Positions 6,208 to 10,300 of a stretch of 10,300 nt of DNA are shown here, one piece after another. Source of the stretch: an uncultured Eubacteriales bacterium. Lineage in GTDB: Bacteria; Bacillota; Clostridia; Oscillospirales; CAG-382. A program made the position numbers and the translations under genes. The notes beneath the pieces were generated by a model that was not told the DNA's origin, did not search any database, and saw only the letters and a program-made list of their open reading frames with translations. The stretch spans positions 1-10,300 of the forward strand of contig URCT01000092.1 in assembly GCA_900546385.1 (NCBI GenBank). Direction: 5' to 3'. Numbering within the stretch: position 1 is the stretch's first letter; each line of letters opens with the position of its first letter.

Positions 6208-6843
6208 ATGAATATAATATTTTTCGGTGCTCCGGGTGCCGGTAAAGGCACACAGGCTGAAATCGTCAGCAAAAAACTTGATATTCCCACCATTTCCACG
6301 GGCAATATCATCCGTGAAGCGATCAAAAACGGGACCGAAATGGGTCTTTCGGCTAAGAGCTATATCGACGCCGGAAAGCTCGTTCCCGATGAGGTCGTGA
6401 TCGGAATCATCAAAGACAGACTCGATAAGGACGACTGCAAAAACGGATTTATCCTCGACGGTTTTCCGCGCACTATTCCGCAGGCGAAAGCTCTCGACGA
6501 AATGGGCGTGAAGATCGATGTCGTTCTCAATATCGAAGTGTCCGATGAAGATATCGTCAACCGCATGAGCGGCAGAAGAACCTGCCCGAAGTGCGGCAGC
6601 ACGTATCACATCGAATTCAATCCCACCAAAACAGAGGGTGTATGCGATAACTGCGGCGCGGAGCTTACCGTGCGCAAGGACGATCATCCCGATGTTGTCA
6701 AAAGCAGACTTGATGTCTACCACAGCGAGACCGAGCCTTTGAAAGCATTTTATGAAGAAAAAGGCATCTTGCGCACCGTGGTCGGTCAGAAAGAGCTTAA
6801 GGATACCACCGCGCTTACCGCAAAAGCACTCGGTATCGAAGAT
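6208..6843 (+). CDS. adk: Adenylate kinase, zinc-type LID
   Basis: Adenylate kinase interconverts ATP + AMP and 2 ADP in the cytosol, keeping adenylate pools balanced. From the ATG at 6208 the protein is 212 residues, the long-LID bacterial form. The P-loop GAPGAGKGTQ lies at residues 7-16, the AMP-binding STGN with Arg36 at 30-36, and DGFPRT at 84-89 with Asp84 and Arg88. The LID (about 122-159) holds Arg123, Cys126, Cys129, Cys146 and Cys149, a four-Cys zinc site, then Arg156 and Arg167 as in E. coli numbering. Position 33 is Asn where E. coli has Asp. The gene sits between secY and map as in other Firmicutes. A hairpin overlaps its stop codon (TAG at 6844-6846 follows the last sense codon). 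Confidence 0.97.
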
Positions 6844-6857
6844 TAGTCGAAAGACTG
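6844..6857 (+). other. GAAA-tetraloop hairpin over the adk stop codon
   Basis: AGTC (6845-6848) and GACT (6853-6856) enclose GAAA, a classic GNRA tetraloop; T6844 can add a U-G wobble with G6857. The stem begins at the TAG stop codon (6844-6846). Geometry matches the hairpin after secY: stop-codon U wobble-paired, short stem, GNRA cap. No U-run follows. Function unknown. Confidence 0.45.
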
Positions 6858-6876
6858 CATTAAGGACTGGTTTTGC

Positions 6877-7623
6877 ATGATTAAGATCAAAAACAACCAA
6901 GAAATCGCGCTGATGCGCGAAGCAGGCAAAATCACGGCAGGCGCGTTGGAGCTTGCGGCGACTTTGGTAAAGCCGGGCGTTTCTCTGATTCATATCGATT
7001 CCGAGATTCACCGCTTTATCACGTCGCACGGCGCAACGCCTTCGTTCCTGCATTACAACGGTTTTCCTGCCAGCGCCTGCATCAGCGTCAACGATGAAGT
7101 GATTCACGGAATTCCCGGCAAACGGCTGCTCACCGAAGGCGATATCGTCAAGGTGGATGTCGGTGCCTGCTACAAGGGCTACCACGGAGACGCGGCTCGC
7201 ACGCTTTTCTGCGGTGAGGTTTCCGAAGACGCTAAGCGTTTGGAACGAATCACACGTGAGAGCTTCTTTGAAGGAATCAAATATGCCGATCCGTCGCACC
7301 GTTTGGGCGATATTTCCCATGCCATCCAAGAGCACGTCGAAAACGCGGGCTTCTCGGTGGTCAAGGAATTTGTCGGTCACGGTGTCGGTGCTCATCTGCA
7401 TGAAGATCCCGAGGTTCCCAATTACGGCAGAGCCGGCCGCGGCACACGCCTGTATGAGGGCATGACGCTCGCCATCGAACCGATGGTCAATTTCGGCACA
7501 GCCGAGGTTTCGGTGCTCGACAACGACTGGACGGTCGTAACGGATGACGGAATGCTTTCCGCCCATTACGAAAACTCCATTCTGATTACCGAAAACGGTC
7601 CCGAAATTCTCACGAAACTATGA
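6877..7623 (+). CDS. map: Methionine aminopeptidase, type I
   Basis: MetAP removes the initiator methionine from nascent proteins with small second residues, working at the ribosome tunnel exit. The 248-residue product is the short type Ia form without an N-terminal zinc-finger extension. All catalytic residues are visible: His77 (in NDEVIHGIPG), metal ligands Asp94, Asp105, His168, Glu201 and Glu232, each offset by about three from the E. coli positions. Motifs include LHYNGFPAS 58-66, GHGVGAHLHEDP 167-178 and IEPMVN 200-205. The start has only a modest AAGGA site about 10 bp upstream. Its TGA stop overlaps the ATG of the next gene (ATGA). Codons look less optimised than in ribosomal protein genes. 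Confidence 0.97.
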   Translation: MIKIKNNQEIALMREAGKITAGALELAATLVKPGVSLIHIDSEIHRFITSHGATPSFLHYNGFPASACISVNDEVIHGIPGKRLLTEGDIVKVDVGACYKGYHGDAARTLFCGEVSEDAKRLERITRESFFEGIKYADPSHRLGDISHAIQEHVENAGFSVVKEFVGHGVGAHLHEDPEVPNYGRAGRGTRLYEGMTLAIEPMVNFGTAEVSVLDNDWTVVTDDGMLSAHYENSILITENGPEILTKL

Positions 7624-7943
7624 GCTTTGATCGAAAACGAAAACGGAAGCTCCGCAACAGCTTTTGTGACAGTCACGGAATCGGAAGCCTTGTGCGTTCC
7701 CGCTCCGGACGGACGCGCGGCAGCGTGTTTGCCGTCGTCGCCACAGAAACGGATGCGAAAGGATGCCTGTATGCCCTCGTAAGCGACGGCAGAACACGGC
7801 CGCTTTCCCATCCGAAGCGCAAAAGCGCCGCACATCTCGAAACGCTTCTTCCGGCTGTCGGACGAACACCGTTCGGAACGGACGAAGACATCCGGTGTGC
7901 GATCGAGGCTCTTGCGGACAGCAAGAAATTTTGGAGGGATTGA
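7620..7943 (+). CDS. KOW-domain RNA-binding protein (L14e-like), function unknown
   Basis: A 107-residue basic protein resembling the short KOW-domain proteins found between map and infA in many Firmicutes (ybzG-like, related to eukaryotic/archaeal L14e). Residues about 22-42 (GSLVRSRSGRTRGSVFAVV) form the KOW segment, followed by YALVSDGRTRPLSHPKRKSAAHLE (51-74 region), where VSDGRTRPLxHPKRK matches the usual hydrophobic-DG-basic pattern of the group. A C-terminal helix GTDEDIRCAIEAL resembles the usual end. An unusually basic N-terminal stretch KRKRK (6-10) precedes the KOW. The ATG overlaps the map stop by 4 bp, suggesting translational coupling, and the infA ribosome binding site lies inside it. 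Likely ribosome or RNA associated, but no role is demonstrated. Codon choice (CGG, CGA, CTG, GGA) differs from its ribosomal neighbours. Confidence 0.85.
   Translation: MSFDRKRKRKLRNSFCDSHGIGSLVRSRSGRTRGSVFAVVATETDAKGCLYALVSDGRTRPLSHPKRKSAAHLETLLPAVGRTPFGTDEDIRCAIEALADSKKFWRD
7933..7938 (+). promoter_or_regulatory. Ribosome binding site deciding the infA start
   Basis: GGAGGG inside the end of the KOW gene, 6 bp before the ATG at 7945. It excludes an upstream in-frame start at 7897 that would add 16 unrelated residues. Confidence 0.85.
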
Positions 7944-7944
7944 A

Positions 7945-8163
7945 ATGTCCAAAGACGACGTTATTGAATTTGAGGGCGTGGTTACGGAGGCTCTTCCGAA
8001 CGCTACGTTCCTCGTAAAGCTTCCCAACGATCATGTCGTAACGGCACATATCTCCGGCAAGTTGAGAATGAATTTCATTAAGATTCTTCCGGGCGATAAG
8101 GTGACGGTCGAGGTTTCGAGCTACGACCTGACCAAGGGCAGAATCACATGGCGCGCCAAATAA
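7945..8163 (+). CDS. infA: Translation initiation factor IF-1
   Basis: IF-1 is an OB-fold protein that binds the A site of the 30S subunit during initiation, helping IF-2 and IF-3 select the start codon. From the ATG at 7945 it has 72 residues, the standard length, beginning MSKDDVIEFEGVV. Diagnostic segments are EALPNATFLVKL, VTAHISGKLRMNFIKILPGDKVTVE and the C-terminal SYDLTKGRITWRAK. It follows the KOW gene by one base and precedes rpmJ by 39 bp with an inverted repeat between them. Identification is secure. Confidence 0.98.
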   Translation: MSKDDVIEFEGVVTEALPNATFLVKLPNDHVVTAHISGKLRMNFIKILPGDKVTVEVSSYDLTKGRITWRAK

Positions 8164-8168
8164 GCCGA

Positions 8169-8181
8169 CGCTTGACAAGCG
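8169..8181 (+). other. Inverted repeat in infA-rpmJ gap
   Basis: CGCTT (8169-8173) and AAGCG (8177-8181) enclose a GAC loop; the 13-base block is a perfect odd palindrome centred on A8175. It starts 5 bp after the infA stop and ends before the rpmJ ribosome binding site (AGGAGG at about 8189-8194). No U-run follows. It contains a TTGACA string but no matching -10 box is seen. Confidence 0.4.
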
Positions 8182-8202
8182 CGCAAACAGGAGGATTTTA
8201 AG

Positions 8203-8316
8203 ATGAAAGTGAAACCTTCGGTAAAAAAGATATGCGAAAAGTGCAAGATCATCAAGCGCCGCGGCGTCGTAATGGTGATCTGCGAAAATCCGAAGCATAA
8301 GCAAAGACAGGGTTAA
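8203..8316 (+). CDS. rpmJ: 50S ribosomal protein L36, zinc-binding form
   Basis: L36 is the smallest large-subunit protein and organises 23S rRNA near the base of the L7/L12 stalk region. The 37-residue product reads MKVKPSVKKICEKCKII and then KRRGVVMVICENPKHKQRQG, almost the same as Bacillus L36 as I recall it. Zinc ligands C11, C14, C27 and H32 are all present, so this is the zinc-containing (C+) version. AGGAGG about 8 bp upstream supports the ATG. Its location between infA and rpsM is standard. Confidence 0.97.
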   Translation: MKVKPSVKKICEKCKIIKRRGVVMVICENPKHKQRQG

Positions 8317-8328
8317 GGAACCCATTTG

Positions 8329-8340
8329 CGTCACACGACG
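8329..8340 (+). other. Short inverted repeat in rpmJ-rpsM gap
   Basis: CGTC (8329-8332) and GACG (8337-8340) enclose an ACAC loop; only 4 bp, GC-rich. It stands between the rpmJ stop and the rpsM ribosome binding site (GAGGTG at 8348-8353). Too short to be convincing alone, listed because similar repeats occur in the other gaps. Confidence 0.2.
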
Positions 8341-8360
8341 AGAAAACGAGGTGTAATAAC

Positions 8361-8729
8361 ATGGCACGTATAGCAGGTGTAGACCTTCCGAGAGAAAAAC
8401 GAGTCGAAATCGGACTCACCTATATTTTCGGCATCGGACGTACCCGCTCCAATGAAATACTTGCAAAGACCGGCATCAATCCTGACACCAGAGTCAAGGA
8501 TCTGTCCGAGGATGATGTTGCAAAGCTGCGTGAAGCAATCGAACACGAATACGCTGTTGAAGGCGATCTCCGCAGAGATATCGCAATGAACATCAAGCGT
8601 CTTATCGAAATCGATTCTTACAGAGGCTCCAGACATCGCAAGGGTCTTCCGGTAAGAGGTCAGCGTTCCAAAACCAACGCAAGAACCCGTAAAGGTCCGG
8701 CAAAGACCATCGCCAATAAGAAGAAGTAA
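8361..8729 (+). CDS. rpsM: 30S ribosomal protein S13
   Basis: S13 sits at the top of the 30S head, bridges to L5 and extends a basic tail toward P-site tRNA. The 122-residue product begins MARIAGVDLPREKRVEIGLTY and has the helix-two-turn-helix segment with YIFGIGRTRSNEILAKTGIN near 21-40, LREAIEHEY, and the diagnostic C-terminal half with SYRGSRHRKGLPVRGQRSKTNARTRKG and a lysine-rich end. Length is usual. First gene of the alpha operon set; the ribosome binding site GAGGTG is 7 bp upstream of the ATG. Confidence 0.98.
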   Translation: MARIAGVDLPREKRVEIGLTYIFGIGRTRSNEILAKTGINPDTRVKDLSEDDVAKLREAIEHEYAVEGDLRRDIAMNIKRLIEIDSYRGSRHRKGLPVRGQRSKTNARTRKGPAKTIANKKK

Positions 8730-8739
8730 CCAGTATTCA

Positions 8740-8757
8740 ACATGATTAAAGTCATGT
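8740..8757 (+). other. Inverted repeat in rpsM-rpsK gap
   Basis: ACATGA (8740-8745) and TCATGT (8752-8757) pair perfectly around a 6-base TTAAAG loop. It lies 10 bp after the rpsM stop and only 3 bp before the rpsK ribosome binding site, so folding could influence rpsK initiation. AT-rich and thus weak in stability. No U-run follows. Confidence 0.35.
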
Positions 8758-8760
8758 AAG

Positions 8761-8766
8761 AAGGAG
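8761..8766 (+). promoter_or_regulatory. Ribosome binding site of rpsK, wide spacing
   Basis: AAGGAG ends 14 bp before the ATG at 8781, longer than the usual 5-10 bp. A GTG at 8766 in the same frame overlaps this site and so cannot be the start it serves. No closer strong site is visible. Confidence 0.6.
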
Positions 8767-8780
8767 TGACTAACGAAAGT

Positions 8781-9182
8781 ATGGCAAAAGTTACAACGAA
8801 AAAAGCGGTAACCAGAAAACGCCGCGAACGCAAAAATATTGAAAAAGGCTCCGCACATATCCGTTCGTCCTTTAACAACACGATCGTCACCATCACCGAT
8901 ACCAACGGAAACGCACTCTCTTGGGCTTCCGCCGGTGAAATGGGCTTCCGTGGTTCGAGAAAATCCACGCCGTATGCTGCTCAGACGGCTGCCGAAACGG
9001 CTGCCAAGGCTGCTATGGAGCATGGCTTGAAAACGGTTGAAGTTTTCGTTAAAGGCCCGGGTCAGGGACGTGAATCCGCCATCCGTGCGCTTCAGACCGC
9101 CGGTCTTGAAATCGTATCCATCAAGGATGTAACGCCGATTCCGCACAACGGCTGCCGTCCTCCTAAGAGAAGACGCGTATAA
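8781..9182 (+). CDS. rpsK: 30S ribosomal protein S11
   Basis: S11 lies on the 30S platform and helps form the mRNA exit channel next to the Shine-Dalgarno helix. From the ATG at 8781 it has 133 residues. The N-terminal basic part (MAKVTTKKAVTRKRRERKNIEKG) is slightly longer than in Bacillus; then AHIRSSFNNTIVTITDTNGN, SWASAGEMGFRGSRKSTPYAAQ, HGLKTVEVFVKGPGQGRESAIRAL and the universal DVTPIPHNGCRPPKRRRV end. A GTG at 8766 would add five residues but overlaps the ribosome binding site, so the ATG is preferred despite wide spacing. Confidence 0.97.
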   Translation: MAKVTTKKAVTRKRRERKNIEKGSAHIRSSFNNTIVTITDTNGNALSWASAGEMGFRGSRKSTPYAAQTAAETAAKAAMEHGLKTVEVFVKGPGQGRESAIRALQTAGLEIVSIKDVTPIPHNGCRPPKRRRV

Positions 9183-9187
9183 GCTAC

Positions 9188-9205
9188 GGAACCTTAACCC
9201 GTTCC
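9188..9205 (+). other. Weak inverted repeat in rpsK-rpsD gap
   Basis: GGAAC (9188-9192) and GTTCC (9201-9205) enclose an 8-base loop, 5 bp after the rpsK stop and upstream of the rpsD ribosome binding site (AAGGAGG at 9218-9224). Only 5 bp, so marginal. Confidence 0.25.
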
Positions 9206-9234
9206 CAAAAGTTATTTAAGGAGGAATTAAACTC

Positions 9235-9867
9235 ATGGCAAAATACACAGGTCCCGCTTGCAGACAGTGCCGCAGAGAAGGCGTTAAGCTGTTTGCCAAG
9301 GGCGAACGTTGCTTTACCGAAAAGTGCGCAATGAACAGACGCACCGGTGTGCCGGGTCAGCATGGCGCTGCCCGCAAAAAGGTAAGCGAATACGGCTTGC
9401 AGCTCCGTGAGGTGCAGAAAGCCAAGAGATACTATGGTATCCCCGAAAGACAGTTCAGAAACTACTTCAAGATGGCTGATGCCAAAGAGGGCATGACCGG
9501 TGAAAACCTTCTCACCCTCATCGAACGCCGTCTGGATAACGTCGTTTTCCGCATGGGCATGGGCGAAAGCCGCAGAGATGCAAGACAGCTCGTTACCCAC
9601 GGTCATTTCCTTGTAAACGGCAAGAAAGCTGACATTGCTTCCATGATCCTTCGTGCAGGCGACGTCGTTACCGTTAAGGATACCAGCCGTAAATCCGATA
9701 AGATCAAATCTCTCATCGAAAACCTCGATAACCGTACCTTCCCGGCTTGGCTTGACGTTGACAAGCAGAACGTGACCGCTACGATTACGACGCTTCCTAA
9801 GAGAGAAGACATCGACTTCCCGTTTGAGGAACACTTCATCGTTGAGTGGTACTCGAAGAAAGCATAA
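9235..9867 (+). CDS. rpsD: 30S ribosomal protein S4, zinc-binding form
   Basis: S4 is a primary assembly protein of the 16S rRNA 5' domain, a fidelity determinant beside S5, and in E. coli the translational repressor of the alpha operon. The 210-residue product has an N-terminal zinc knuckle with C9, C12, C26 and C31 (CRQC and the CFTEKC segment), then the helical domain (SEYGLQLREVQKAKRYYG). The S4-type RNA-binding fold follows from about residue 98 (RRLDNVVFRMGMGESRRDARQLVTHGHFLVNG, split by the limit of a motif), and the C-terminus ends VEWYSKKA. The zinc form is the alternative to the Cys-free S4 of Bacillus subtilis. Start ATG has AAGGAGG 10 bp upstream. Here S4 lies just before rpoA; in B. 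subtilis rpsD is elsewhere. Confidence 0.97.
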   Translation: MAKYTGPACRQCRREGVKLFAKGERCFTEKCAMNRRTGVPGQHGAARKKVSEYGLQLREVQKAKRYYGIPERQFRNYFKMADAKEGMTGENLLTLIERRLDNVVFRMGMGESRRDARQLVTHGHFLVNGKKADIASMILRAGDVVTVKDTSRKSDKIKSLIENLDNRTFPAWLDVDKQNVTATITTLPKREDIDFPFEEHFIVEWYSKKA

Positions 9868-9868
9868 C

Positions 9869-9888
9869 CTTTTGAACTTGAACAAAAG
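9869..9888 (+). other. Inverted repeat in rpsD-rpoA gap
   Basis: CTTTTG (9869-9874) and CAAAAG (9883-9888) pair perfectly around the 8-base AACTTGAA loop, with flanking AA and TT able to extend the stem past a bulged C. It begins immediately after the rpsD stop and lies about 23 bp before the rpoA ribosome binding site (GGGGAGG at 9912-9918). There is no U-run after the stem. It might separate rpsD and rpoA expression, but that is speculation. Confidence 0.4.
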
Positions 9889-9927
9889 TTACAGAAACGT
9901 TATTACGAGAAGGGGAGGTTTCAGGCA

Positions 9928-10300
9928 ATGATAGAAATAGAAAGACCGAATATTACAACAGTCGAATTGAAATCCGACGGCTCCTACGGCAAATTCGTGA
10001 TCGAGCCCTTGGAAAGAGGATATGGAACCACGCTTGGCAACTCACTTCGCCGTGTGCTTTTAAGCTCGCTTCCGGGCGTTGCCGCCACCAGCGTTAAGAT
10101 TGACGGCGTGCTTCATGAAATCTCGGTAATCCCCAACGTTAAAGAAGATGTTCCTGAGATTATTCTCAATATCAAAGGCATTACCGCTAAGCTTCATACC
10201 GATTCTCCCAAAACCGTCATTCTCGAAGCGACGGAAGAAGGCGAGGTCAAGGCCGGCGATATCAAGTGCGATGCGGATATTGAAATTCTCAACAAGGATC
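9928..10300 (+). CDS. rpoA: RNA polymerase alpha subunit, 5' part (3' end outside window)
   Basis: The alpha subunit dimerises to start assembly of core RNA polymerase and contacts activators and UP elements through its C-terminal domain. About 124 codons of the N-terminal domain are visible, starting MIEIERPNITTVELKSDGSYG. The assembly motif FVIEPLERGYGTTLGNSLRRVLLSSLPG and IDGVLHEIS follow, then VKEDVPEIILNIKGI and the start of the insertion domain (GDIKCDADIEILN). The full protein is usually about 310-330 residues, so the C-terminal domain is beyond the window. The ribosome binding site GGGGAGG (9912-9918) lies 9 bp before the ATG. Position after S4 is the normal alpha operon order, with rplQ expected next. 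Confidence 0.98.
   Translation, partial: MIEIERPNITTVELKSDGSYGKFVIEPLERGYGTTLGNSLRRVLLSSLPGVAATSVKIDGVLHEISVIPNVKEDVPEIILNIKGITAKLHTDSPKTVILEATEEGEVKAGDIKCDADIEILNKD

Noticed and set aside
6184..6218. Possible promoter ahead of adk (TTGACA at 6184-6189, TATAAT at 6213-6218)
   Set aside because: The boxes are 23 bp apart, too wide for a sigma-A promoter, and the TATAAT lies inside the adk coding sequence; TATTAT at 6204 is only 14 bp away, too close.
6196..7566. Long minus-strand open frame of 456 codons antisense to adk and map
   Set aside because: It is a shadow of two clear plus-strand genes with intact catalytic motifs; it spans their junction and has no family resemblance or ribosome binding site that I can see.
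8172..8200. Possible promoter ahead of rpmJ (TTGACA at 8172-8177)
   Set aside because: No recognisable -10 box at 16-18 bp; the hexamer is part of the CGCTTGACAAGCG palindrome and probably chance.
7618..8367. Minus-strand open frame across the KOW gene, infA and rpmJ
   Set aside because: The plus strand has three family-recognisable genes with ribosome binding sites; the antisense frame overlaps all of them and is Cys/Phe/Arg-rich noise.

Overview
The window is an internal slice of the bacterial S10-spc-alpha ribosomal protein supercluster, all on the + strand. It starts inside rplP and stops inside rpoA. Gene order is rplP(partial)-rpmC-rpsQ-rplN-rplX-rplE-rpsZ-rpsH-rplF-rplR-rpsE-rpmD-rplO-secY-adk-map-(KOW protein)-infA-rpmJ-rpsM-rpsK-rpsD-rpoA(partial). 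The adk-map-KOW-infA-rpmJ block between secY and rpsM, strong AGGAGG-type ribosome binding sites, zinc-type S14 and near-identity of L36, IF1 and S11 to Bacillus-type sequences as I recall them all point to Firmicutes. A zinc-type S4 lying inside the alpha operon and moderate GC suggest a Clostridia-class organism, perhaps Oscillospiraceae/Ruminococcaceae-like. The family-level placement is a guess.

Layout. Bases 1-4893 hold the end of the S10 operon and the spc operon ribosomal proteins, packed mostly 5-20 bp apart. Bases 4895-7623 hold the secretion channel SecY, adenylate kinase and methionine aminopeptidase. Bases 7620-8316 hold a small KOW-domain RNA-binding protein translationally coupled to map, then IF1 and L36. 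Bases 8361-10300 hold the alpha operon: S13, S11, S4 and the RNA polymerase alpha subunit. No gap reaches 300 bp, there are no mobile elements, tRNAs or CRISPR, and I see no convincing internal promoter or intrinsic terminator. The genes therefore look like part of one long transcript coordinating ribosome assembly, translation initiation, nascent-protein processing (Map), membrane insertion (SecY), nucleotide balance (Adk) and transcription (RpoA).

Most of the coding content is ordinary, and I found no new multi-gene system. The least explained signals are two. First, short inverted repeats sit in nearly every gap longer than about 30 bp, two of them wrapped around stop codons and capped by GNRA tetraloops (after secY and after adk). 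Second, the poorly characterised KOW protein lies between map and infA. Five proteins (L24, S14, Adk, L36, S4) carry intact zinc-ligand sets. Several starts were moved from the longest open frame to the family-consistent start with a good ribosome binding site (rplF, rpmD, rplO, adk, infA, rpsK).
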